Assembly: GCA_012513515.1 (NCBI GenBank) | Contig: JAAZCA010000009.1 | Location: 38,084 to 102,083, forward strand | Direction: 5' to 3' | DNA length: 64,000 nucleotides | DNA from: Myxococcales bacterium | Lineage (GTDB): Bacteria > UBA10199 > 2-02-FULL-44-16 > JAAZCA01 | Part shown: positions 44,728 to 51,257 of the stretch, in pieces | Numbering within the stretch: the first letter of the stretch is position 1 | How the letters are laid out: each line of letters opens with the position of its first letter | Position numbers and translations under genes: made by a program | The notes under the pieces: generated by a model | Databases searched by the model: none | What the model saw: only the letters and a program-made list of their open reading frames with translations | Told to the model about the DNA's origin: nothing

Positions 44728-46269
44728 TTATTCCACAACCCTCATCTCTAGGATCCTGTCGACGCGGAAGCTGCGCTCTTCGCGGCGAAGCTCGCAGATG
44801 CCGCGCAGGCCAATAAAGCTCCACTCGTCATAGTACATTTCGCCAACTTCGAGAGGACGAATAACGCGTTTCGACCTCGTGTCATTAGCCTTTAGATAGA
44901 GGATTTCAAGCTTCTGTCTCTCATTTATAGCCTTCTCTATAATCGCAATCTTCTTGTCGAGTGGGAGTTTGTCTTCTGAAATAGCGTAACGATGAGAGGT
45001 GAGAAAGCGAACGACCCTCCAGTCGACGCGGACATGAGATTTTTTCAACGGGTGCGCGAGGCGGATCCCTTCCAGAGTTCTGAGCCTGCTCAGCGCGACG
45101 TAGACCTGCCCCGGGGCAAAGGCCCTTCCTGCATCTATAACGGCGTTATCGAAAGTCTTTCCCTGCGACTTGTGAATTGTAACCGCCCATGCGAGCATCA
45201 CAGGAAGCTGGGTGAAATTCCCGACCGGTTCGGAAACGATATGACGCGCGTGCTCGTTGAATTCGTAGCTAAACATCTGCCAGCTGTGCGGTTCGACCTC
45301 TTCGACGCTGCCATCTTGGAGTTCGACATCTATCGAATCGGACCTCATCGCGACGACGCGCCCTATCGTGCCGTTGACCCACCTACCGAACTGATCGTTG
45401 TTTAGCATCATCACCTGCGCGCCAACTTTCAGAGAAATATGCGGGTCGGCAGGAAAGGCTTTTTCATCAAAATCACCTTGAAGCTCCGCTTTATACCTGC
45501 GGCTCTTGCCTTTAAGTTTGGCGAGCTTCGCCTCGTTAACCGCATCGGCCTCGCGGTTAAGGGCGGTGAGATAGATAGCTCCATCATCGATATCGACGGC
45601 ATCGACAGCGACCCTCGCGTTTAAAATTGAAAGGCCCGAATGATCGATGGTGTTATTTCTGACCGCGCCGAGAAGATCGATAAAGAGGTCGTCGTGCTGC
45701 CGATATATCTTCTCAAGTTCGAGAACAGACACATCCATCTCCGGATATACGTTCGAATCGAAGAAAAACGGGCTCTTGTAATGCTTAGAGAATATCTCCC
45801 GCTCTCTCGACGTTACCACAGGCGGAAGCTGGTAGAGATCGCCTATCATGATCACCTGAACACCGCCGAACGGTTCGGATTTCACCTCGCGGACGGTACG
45901 CAGGAACTGGTCCGCACAGTCGAAGAGATCGGCGCGCACCATCGATATCTCGTCGATGATCAGGGTCTCCATCCTGCGATAGAGTTTTGCTTTCCCATCC
46001 TCGGATGCTTTTTTGGCCAAATACCTGGCCTTTTCGACTGTGACATCCGGCCTAAAGCCGAAAAATGAATGCATCGTCTGTGCGCCGACGTTGACAGCGG
46101 CAACGCCGGTGGGGGCGACAACGACTACCTCGCGGCTGGTCGACTGGCGAAAATGCGACAGCAGGGTGGACTTGCCGGTTCCAGCCTTGCCAGTGATAAA
46201 GGCATTACGTTTCCCCTCCTCCATCAGCTGCAATGCCTTCGCAAATTGTTCGTTTATCTCTATCTTCAT
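44728..46269 (-). CDS. Pif1-like DNA helicase with C-terminal WYL domain
   Basis: 513 residues. SF1B helicase: Walker A GKAGTGKS (27-34), APTGVAAVNVGAQTMHSFFG (motif Ia), DEISM (motif II), GDLYQLPPV (motif III), TALNREADAVNE, and the UvrD-like C-terminal block TIHKSQGKTFDNAVID ending in YVALSRLRTLEG. Residues about 430-513 (ERQKLEILYLKANDT to the end, with WSFIGLRGICELR) form a WYL domain, a ligand- or nucleic-acid-sensing module mainly found in regulators and defence proteins. I choose the ATG at 46269 over a GTG at 46287; neither has a Shine-Dalgarno sequence and the promoter lies at 46278-46307. It neighbours the restriction locus. Confidence 0.87.
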   Translation of the reverse strand: MKIEINEQFAKALQLMEEGKRNAFITGKAGTGKSTLLSHFRQSTSREVVVVAPTGVAAVNVGAQTMHSFFGFRPDVTVEKARYLAKKASEDGKAKLYRRMETLIIDEISMVRADLFDCADQFLRTVREVKSEPFGGVQVIMIGDLYQLPPVVTSREREIFSKHYKSPFFFDSNVYPEMDVSVLELEKIYRQHDDLFIDLLGAVRNNTIDHSGLSILNARVAVDAVDIDDGAIYLTALNREADAVNEAKLAKLKGKSRRYKAELQGDFDEKAFPADPHISLKVGAQVMMLNNDQFGRWVNGTIGRVVAMRSDSIDVELQDGSVEEVEPHSWQMFSYEFNEHARHIVSEPVGNFTQLPVMLAWAVTIHKSQGKTFDNAVIDAGRAFAPGQVYVALSRLRTLEGIRLAHPLKKSHVRVDWRVVRFLTSHRYAISEDKLPLDKKIAIIEKAINERQKLEILYLKANDTRSKRVIRPLEVGEMYYDEWSFIGLRGICELRREERSFRVDRILEMRVVE

Positions 46270-46277
46270 CGGCTGAG

Positions 46278-46307
46278 GTAAAACCACGTCAATCGTTCAC
46301 ATGTCAA
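46278..46307 (-). promoter_or_regulatory. Promoter candidate of the Pif1-WYL gene
   Basis: On the minus strand: TTGACA (46307-46302), 18-base spacer, TTTTAC (46283-46278), eight bases to ATG 46269. The -10 box is poor (3/6). Start-codon distance matches the leaderless pattern elsewhere in the window. Confidence 0.3.
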
Positions 46308-46375
46308 GACTACATAAAATCCAGATTAATAAGTTGTAAAAAAGATCGCTTTAAAATGACGATGAAGCTGAAGAC

Positions 46376-46726
46376 TTAAGATGCCGGATTAAACTTCTTC
46401 AGATTGATGATCATCGCGTACGCCCTGCGAAGCAGCGTTTTCAGCTCCTCCTGATAGCCTGCCGATATATATCCATAAACCGACAAGATATCGATAATCG
46501 AGGCGACCTCGGCTATTGACCCTAGCGAAATATCGAAAAACCGATTTCTGTCTCTCTGCAACCTCCTGCCGTTTCCCTCCGCCAAGTTAAGTAGCGTGCT
46601 AGAAAGCGCCCGTTTAAGCTGATCCTCCAGATAGTAATTCCCCCTTGGAAGGGATCCGATTAGCTCTGGCATCTTTTTTGCGACCGAAAGCAAAAGTCCG
46701 TAGCAGTGAAGCCGCTGATGATTCAT
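46376..46726 (-). CDS. Four-helix-bundle protein (S23/IVP family), copy 1
   Basis: 116 residues, all helical: HQRLHCYGLLLSVAKKMPEL, QLKRALSSTLLNLAEGNGRR, FFDISLGSIAEVASIIDIL, YQEELKTLLRRAYAMI. This is the four-helix-bundle family first seen in 23S rRNA intervening sequences and related to Avd of diversity-generating retroelements; members form pentameric barrels and bind nucleic acid. GGAGGGGG precedes the ATG. It faces a close paralogue at 46813 across an inverted repeat. No rRNA or reverse transcriptase is near. Confidence 0.87.
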   Translation of the reverse strand: MNHQRLHCYGLLLSVAKKMPELIGSLPRGNYYLEDQLKRALSSTLLNLAEGNGRRLQRDRNRFFDISLGSIAEVASIIDILSVYGYISAGYQEELKTLLRRAYAMIINLKKFNPAS

Positions 46727-46740
46727 TTAAAACCCCCTCC

Positions 46741-46801
46741 TTGTGATTTTAATTTCAAAACCTCTCACTTCGGTCGGGAGGTTTTGAAATTAAAATCACA
46801 A
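46741..46801. repeat. 24-bp perfect inverted repeat with UUCG-type loop between the S23 genes
   Basis: The left arm 46741-46764 and right arm 46778-46801 are exact reverse complements over 24 bases. The 13-base centre adds ACTTCGGT (AC-UUCG-GT), a cUUCGg tetraloop, plus two more pairs with one bulged base. Both arms lie in the leaders of the two genes, next to each Shine-Dalgarno sequence. An RNA copy from either strand would form an unusually stable stem of about 28 bp. Confidence 0.9.
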
Positions 46802-46812
46802 AGGGAGGCGTT

Positions 46813-47148
46813 ATGTTCGGACATCAGCGGCTTTACTGCTACAATCTTTGCCTTGGGGTGGCAAAAAGGATGCCAGAGCTAATCGACTCTTGGCCCTCGG
46901 GATCGGGCTATCTAGTGGATCAGCTTAAAAGGGCACTTTCGAGCGTTATACTAAATATCGCGGAGGGGAACGGCAGGAGGTCGATCAAGGAGAGAAGGAG
47001 GTTTTTCGATATCGCGATAGGATCTGCTACCGAAGTATCCTCTATCTTCGATGTCGCTATCGCTTATGGATATATCAGCAAGCCTATCTACGAGGAGCTT
47101 CAATCGGCGCTGCTTCAGGCGGTGAGGATGCTCTACAAACTGAAGTGA
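46813..47148 (+). CDS. Four-helix-bundle protein (S23/IVP family), copy 2
   Basis: 111 residues, about 60% identical by eye to the divergent copy at 46376-46726 and of the same length and layout: HQRLYCYNLCLGVAKRMPEL, QLKRALSSVILNIAEGNGRR, RRFFDIAIGSATEVSSIFDV, YEELQSALLQAVRMLYKLK. The conserved AEGNGRR turn and FFDI are in both. AGGGAGG (46802-46808) four bases before the ATG. The two coding starts share CATCAGCGGCTT at DNA level, so the pair arose by inverted duplication that included the leader. Confidence 0.87.
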   Translation: MFGHQRLYCYNLCLGVAKRMPELIDSWPSGSGYLVDQLKRALSSVILNIAEGNGRRSIKERRRFFDIAIGSATEVSSIFDVAIAYGYISKPIYEELQSALLQAVRMLYKLK

Positions 47149-47272
47149 TCGTCGGTCGTGGTCGCTAATCTCTGATCTTTAATCCGATTTTGTCTAACCT
47201 TATTAATATTCTACAAAATTGAGCTATCTCAAAGAATAAGATTTTTGTTCACGAGACATTCATATGTTTTAC

Positions 47273-47300
47273 TTGCCTTGTCGTCTCTTTTACCTATACT
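47273..47300 (+). promoter_or_regulatory. Promoter of the isochorismatase operon
   Basis: TTGCCT (47273-47278), 16-base spacer, TATACT (47295-47300). The start site would be near 47307, giving a leader of about 70 bases that includes a small GGTT/AACC stem (47322-47335) and the terminator-like hairpin. Confidence 0.5.
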
Positions 47301-47334
47301 CCCGCTTCGACGGTTATGACAGGTTCCACGAAAC

Positions 47335-47367
47335 CACCCAGGCCGAAGGGCCCGGGTGTTTTTTTTT
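47335..47367 (+). terminator. Terminator-like hairpin in the isochorismatase leader (attenuator candidate)
   Basis: CACCCAGGCC (47335-47344), loop GAAG, GGCCCGGGTG (47349-47358), one mismatch, then nine T's (47359-47367). GGAGG begins at 47368 and the ATG is at 47377. A full intrinsic terminator therefore lies between the promoter and the ribosome binding site, with no room for another promoter after it. Confidence 0.75.
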
Positions 47368-47376
47368 GGAGGAGAG

Positions 47377-47946
47377 ATGAAAAATGTAAGTCTTAAAAAG
47401 GCCGCCCTAATCGCAATAGACATGCAGCGCTATTTTCTCGAACCGGGGGAACGAGCATGCATAGAGGGGGCAAAAAAAATCATTCCCAATATCGCGTCTC
47501 TTATGAATGAGTTTCATATCCGATCAAAACCCATCATCTTCACCAGACATGGTTATGAGATGAATGAGGATACAGGAATGATGGGAAAATGGTGGGAGGA
47601 AAAGCTCCCCATGTTGGAAGACGATGAATCGCATCTAATTGAAGAAATGAATCCCGCCCCTGCCGACCTCATCATCATAAAGAAGAGCTACAGCGCCTTT
47701 CACGGTACTGAGCTAGATACAATTCTCAAGAAAAACGACACCGAGGCCCTCGTCATCTGCGGCGTCATGACAAACCTTTGCGTTGAGACTACAGCGAGAC
47801 ACGCCTTCATGCTTGGCTATCAGCCGATCGTGGTTTCCGATGCATGCGCCGCGAAGAATATGCAGCACCATGAAGCGGCCCTTTTGAACTTGAGTTATGG
47901 ATTCTCACCGACCCCTACTACCGGAGAGCTCCTGAAATGGTTCTAA
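47377..47946 (+). CDS. Isochorismatase-family cysteine hydrolase
   Basis: 189 residues. The Asp-Lys-Cys catalytic triad is visible: Asp in AIDMQRYFLEPG, Lys in IIIKKSYSAFHGTEL, Cys in CGVMTNLCVETTARHAF, with the cis-peptide GVMTN before it. Family members hydrolyse nicotinamide, isochorismate, ureidoacrylate, N-carbamoyl compounds or similar; the metal-binding D-x-H set of nicotinamidases is not evident, so the substrate is open. GGAGGAGAG directly before the ATG. First gene of a three-gene operon with a flavoprotein and an RlmN-like radical SAM protein. Confidence 0.9.
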   Translation: MKNVSLKKAALIAIDMQRYFLEPGERACIEGAKKIIPNIASLMNEFHIRSKPIIFTRHGYEMNEDTGMMGKWWEEKLPMLEDDESHLIEEMNPAPADLIIIKKSYSAFHGTELDTILKKNDTEALVICGVMTNLCVETTARHAFMLGYQPIVVSDACAAKNMQHHEAALLNLSYGFSPTPTTGELLKWF

Positions 47947-48770
47947 ATTACGGACTTGCAATAGTCGGAGGGGGGCCAGCTGGGATTGCCGCAGCGATAC
48001 ACGCTTCAAGACTGGGGCTTACAACTGCACTAGTCGAAAAAAACGAACTCGGCGGTCAGGCAAACATCGCCCCCTGGATAGAGAATTATCCGGGATTCCC
48101 GGATGGGATACGGGGTAGAGATCTAATTTCCAACTTCAAGGATCAACTCGCAAGATGGAAGGTGAAAGTAATTTCAGCCGAGGCGGTATCACTTAACTTG
48201 GACGAAAATGTCTTCGTATTAAAAACGAGCGCCGGGAATATTCTAGCTCTAAATATCATAGTAGCCACCGGCATGTCCCCGAAAACGATCGGGATAAAAA
48301 ATGAAATCCCCTATGCCGATCCGGCGAAGACCCCTCACGACGGCAAAGATGTTCTCATCGCGGGAGGTGGAGACTGCGCCTTCGACCTCGCTGCAGAGTT
48401 CGCACTCAACGCGAAAAGCGTCACTATCTCCATGCGCGGCGAAAAAATATCGGCGATCCACAGGGTGGCAGAACGAGCAAAAAAGCGCGGCGTGCGGATA
48501 ATAAAGAATTCCGATCCAACGAAAATACCGTACGACATCCTCATAAGCTGCATAGGTAAAAACTCTGAGGTCCCCTTCGTTCAAAATATCATCAAAAATT
48601 TCGCAGGCCTTACAATATCGCCCGGAGAGGCAAAGGCCCCAAAAGGGCTTTTCTTCGCCGGGGATATCTGCCGGGGCAGGCTGAGGCACATCGCAATCGC
48701 AGCAGGGGATGGGATAGCTGCGGCACAGTCCGCATATGAAAGGCTTAAAAAAGATGAAAATAATAAGTGA
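47937..48770 (+). CDS. FAD/NAD(P)-binding oxidoreductase, thioredoxin reductase-like, lacking the redox CxxC
   Basis: 277 residues. FAD-binding GGGPAGIAAAIHA near the N-terminus, GGQANIAPWIENYPGFP (thioredoxin reductase hallmark), IVATGMSP, second dinucleotide motif GGGDCAFDLAAEFA and a C-terminal FAD motif GLFFAGDICRGRLRHIAIAAGDG. Between the two nucleotide-binding motifs, where thioredoxin reductases carry CATC, the sequence is short (NEIPYADPAKTPHDGKD) and has no Cys pair. It therefore cannot reduce thioredoxin in the usual way and is better seen as an oxidoreductase for a small molecule or another protein. Overlaps the hydrolase gene by ten bases. Confidence 0.88.
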   Translation: MVLNYGLAIVGGGPAGIAAAIHASRLGLTTALVEKNELGGQANIAPWIENYPGFPDGIRGRDLISNFKDQLARWKVKVISAEAVSLNLDENVFVLKTSAGNILALNIIVATGMSPKTIGIKNEIPYADPAKTPHDGKDVLIAGGGDCAFDLAAEFALNAKSVTISMRGEKISAIHRVAERAKKRGVRIIKNSDPTKIPYDILISCIGKNSEVPFVQNIIKNFAGLTISPGEAKAPKGLFFAGDICRGRLRHIAIAAGDGIAAAQSAYERLKKDENNK

Positions 48771-49650
48771 AAGCGGCGACAAGAATCTCGCCGAGGTGTT
48801 CGTAGCCAAATTTAGGGGGGATGAAAAATTTCTCGCGGAGTTCGTGGACGCCAAGGACCCGACGATGCCGCGCAACAAAAAATGGGTCATGATATTATCG
48901 ACACAGTTCGGCTGTCCGGTGAAATGCCCTATGTGCGATTCCGGCGGAAATTATCATGGGGATCTCTCCGCCGATGAAATTCTCTCCCAGGTTCGCCACA
49001 TCCTGTCGAGATACCCGGATGAGTTCGCAAATTCTTGCGAAAAGCTCAAAATACAGTTCGCTAGAATGGGGGAACCGGCGCTAAACAACTCCGTGCTAGA
49101 AGCGCTGCGAGCACTCCCCTCCCTTGTTGCGCCGAAGTTGATGATCCCGTGCGTCGCCACGACCGCCCCCGCCGCGTCGAAGAGGTGGTTCGAAGAATTG
49201 CTGGAAATAAAAAATGAGCTTTATTCAGAACATCTCTTCCAAATACAGTTCTCGATAAATTCAACCGATCCCGCGCAAAGGGACCATATGATGCCGATAG
49301 CCAAGATGTCTTTCGACGAAATATCGAAATTCGGTAAGCGGTTCGTAAGAAGGGGAGAAAGAAAGGCAGCGCTCAACTTCACCACGGTAAAGGGACTCGA
49401 TTATGACGCCGATGTCATAGCCAGACATTTCTCCCCTGAACACTTCTGCGTAAAGATGACGCCGCTAAACCCTACCGAATCGGCCGATGAGGCAGGGCTT
49501 AGATCTTCTTTCGAAGAGATAGCCGAGCCTTTCGCGGAGAAGCTCACAGGGCACGGATTCGATGTCATACTTAGCATCGGAGATCTCAAGGAAAACGAGA
49601 TCGGCTCGAACTGCGGCCAATCGGTGCGCAGGCTTCATAAATCCATATAA
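48754..49650 (+). CDS. RlmN-like radical SAM protein
   Basis: 298 residues. The cluster motif C-x3-C-x2-C lies in FGCPVKCPMCDSG. RlmN-type blocks follow: RMGEPALN, QFSINSTDPAQRDHMMPI, NFTTVKGLDYDA and VKMTPLNPT, and near the end NCGQS, the position of the methyl-carrying Cys355 of RlmN. The N-terminal helical RNA-binding domain of RlmN is missing and the position of Cys118 is Ile (MILSTQFGC). It may methylate an RNA or small molecule, or do other chemistry. The ATG at 48754, inside the flavoprotein reading frame, has AAAGG ten bases upstream; 48736 is possible. Confidence 0.85.
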   Translation: MKIISESGDKNLAEVFVAKFRGDEKFLAEFVDAKDPTMPRNKKWVMILSTQFGCPVKCPMCDSGGNYHGDLSADEILSQVRHILSRYPDEFANSCEKLKIQFARMGEPALNNSVLEALRALPSLVAPKLMIPCVATTAPAASKRWFEELLEIKNELYSEHLFQIQFSINSTDPAQRDHMMPIAKMSFDEISKFGKRFVRRGERKAALNFTTVKGLDYDADVIARHFSPEHFCVKMTPLNPTESADEAGLRSSFEEIAEPFAEKLTGHGFDVILSIGDLKENEIGSNCGQSVRRLHKSI

Positions 49651-49653
49651 AAT

Positions 49654-49752
49654 TATATACGATAATATATAAAAAATATTATTGACTGGATTTTTATATT
49701 CGATATAATATAAAAGAATCTATGGTGTATTTTTTATATACTATCTAATATA
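49654..49752 (+). promoter_or_regulatory. hipBST promoter with three phased AT-rich operators
   Basis: TTGACT (49682-49687), 16-base spacer, TATAAT (49704-49709), start near 49716. Three related 18-mers lie at 49654-49671, 49695-49712 and 49735-49752: TATATTCGATATAATATA is the middle one. Spacings are 41 and 40 bases, near whole helical turns. The middle site covers the -10 box, fitting autorepression by HipB. Confidence 0.6.
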
Positions 49753-49770
49753 AACTGCCGTGGAGAAGCT

Positions 49771-49986
49771 ATGCAGCTCAACTTAAAAAGTTTTCTAAAA
49801 AAACAAAGGAAGGTAATGAATCTCACACAGGAGGAGCTGGCCCTAAAGGCCGGAGTAGGTCTCTGTTTTGTCCGCAGCATGGAGCAAGGGAAAAAATCCC
49901 TCCGCATGGATAAGGTCAATCAAGTACTTTCCCTTTTCGGTTGTGAAATGGCGCCGATCGACAGCAAATCTGTGGAGGCGGAATGA
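49771..49986 (+). CDS. hipB: HipB-type helix-turn-helix antitoxin/repressor
   Basis: 71 residues with a Cro/CI-type HTH: LTQEELALKAGVGLCFVRSM then EQGKKSLRMDKVNQVLSLFG. In HipBST systems HipB binds the operators and tethers the HipST complex. GGAG lies before the ATG. ATGA overlap with hipS. The upstream operators are described at 49654-49752. Confidence 0.9.
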   Translation: MQLNLKSFLKKQRKVMNLTQEELALKAGVGLCFVRSMEQGKKSLRMDKVNQVLSLFGCEMAPIDSKSVEAE

Positions 49987-50306
49987 CCAGAAAAGCAAAT
50001 GTATTCTATTCAGATATTCTAGCAGGATACCTCGTAGAGGATTCAGAGGGATATAAATTTTTCTATGACAAAAAATATATCTCGGAAATCGACGCAAAGG
50101 CGGTCAGCCTCACTCTTCCTATATCGGAAGGGATCTACAATTCGAAAACTCTCTTCCCCTTTTTCGACGGTCTGATTCCGGAGGGGTGGCTGCTAGAAAT
50201 ATCGGTCGATCTCTGGAAACTCGACCCGAGGGACAGAATGGGACTTCTCCTTGCTTGTTGCAAAGACTGCATCGGAGCTGTATCGCTGGAGGCGGCAAAT
50301 GAGTAA
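49983..50306 (+). CDS. hipS: HipS-like protein (HipA N-terminal subdomain 1)
   Basis: 107 residues matching the small N-terminal subdomain of HipA as a free protein: VFYSDILAGYLVED, FFYDKKYI, AVSLTLPISEGIYNS, FPFFDGLIPEGWLLE and DRMGLLLACCKDCIGAVSL. In the tripartite HipBST system of enteropathogenic E. coli the separate HipS is the antitoxin. Overlaps hipB (ATGA) and hipT (eight bases). Confidence 0.88.
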   Translation: MTRKANVFYSDILAGYLVEDSEGYKFFYDKKYISEIDAKAVSLTLPISEGIYNSKTLFPFFDGLIPEGWLLEISVDLWKLDPRDRMGLLLACCKDCIGAVSLEAANE

Positions 50307-51243
50307 GTGCCTTATATGCTACGAAGACGTGAAGAACGCCGATTACCATGAAAAATGCGCAAAGCGTTTTTTTCAAACGCATTCCGTTCCACTGCTCCCC
50401 TATAAAATTGAAGAGCTGAAAGAAATTGCAAAAAATGAAATAAGGGAAAGCTGTGCAAATATCACCGGAGTTCAGAAAAAGATTTCGTTGGGCGTGAGGA
50501 AAAGTAAAAAAGAGAGACGTTTGACCTTTACGAACGTCTGGGGACGTTTCATTTTAAAACCTCCTGCCGACAGATATCCCGAAATGCCCCAAGTTGAGCA
50601 CCTCTCGATGATGCTTGCCGAGGCTGCAAACATACAAGTTGTCCCCTACGCACTCATAAGGCTGGCTTCAGGAGAACTCGCGTATATTTCAAGACGAATA
50701 GACAGACCCAAAGACGGCGGAAAGCTTCACATGGAAGATATGTGTCAATTGACCGAACGATTGACGGAAGACAAGTACAAGGGCTCTATGGAAAATATTG
50801 CAAAGGCAATTAGACAATATTCTTCCGCGCCGATGCTGGACATTGTTAGATTTTTTGAACTAGCCATCCATTCTTTCTTGATAGGCAACGCCGACATGCA
50901 TCTTAAAAATTTTTCACTTATCATGAAAGATCCCGAGAAATTCTTCCTCTCCCCCGCATACGATCTGCTATCAACTAGGCTCTTGATCCCCGAGTCAGTA
51001 GATTCGGAGGAAATGGCGCTTCCCATATGCGGAAAAAAGAAAAAACTCAGCGGTAATGATTTTTATATTTTCGGCGAAAACATAAATCTCAACAAAATCC
51101 AGATCAAAAATGCGATTAATCTTTTTTTGGACAGACTGGAGATATTCTACGAAATCATAGATAAATCATTTCTCACCGACGATATGAAAAATGAATTTAA
51201 GGGGCTTATTAAATCCAGAGCTCTAAGGTTGCGACACTCTTAA
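50299..51243 (+). CDS. hipT: HipT-like serine/threonine kinase toxin (HipA C-terminal kinase)
   Basis: 314 residues. A short N-terminal Cys/His cluster (C4, C7, H17, C20 in CLICY...YHEKC) may bind zinc. The kinase core follows: the Gly-rich ejectable loop with autophosphorylation Ser region SCANITGVQKKIS, ATP-binding GRFILKPPADRYPE, catalytic loop HSFLIGNADMHLKNFSLI and the metal-binding LSPAYDLLST. HipT toxins phosphorylate an aminoacyl-tRNA synthetase (TrpS in the E. coli O127 case). GGAGG six bases before ATG 50299 fixes the start. The order B-S-T matches the tripartite system. Confidence 0.9.
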   Translation: MSKCLICYEDVKNADYHEKCAKRFFQTHSVPLLPYKIEELKEIAKNEIRESCANITGVQKKISLGVRKSKKERRLTFTNVWGRFILKPPADRYPEMPQVEHLSMMLAEAANIQVVPYALIRLASGELAYISRRIDRPKDGGKLHMEDMCQLTERLTEDKYKGSMENIAKAIRQYSSAPMLDIVRFFELAIHSFLIGNADMHLKNFSLIMKDPEKFFLSPAYDLLSTRLLIPESVDSEEMALPICGKKKKLSGNDFYIFGENINLNKIQIKNAINLFLDRLEIFYEIIDKSFLTDDMKNEFKGLIKSRALRLRHS

Positions 51244-51257
51244 TAACAGAGGACACA

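Noticed and set aside
46376-47148. Diversity-generating retroelement suggested by the S23/Avd-like genes
   Set aside because: No reverse transcriptase, template repeat or variable repeat is present nearby.
37908-51243. Integrated phage or transposon spanning the accessory region
   Set aside because: I found no integrase, transposase, terminal repeat or tRNA attachment site. Transfer is suggested only by content and AT-rich composition of hsdS-fic.
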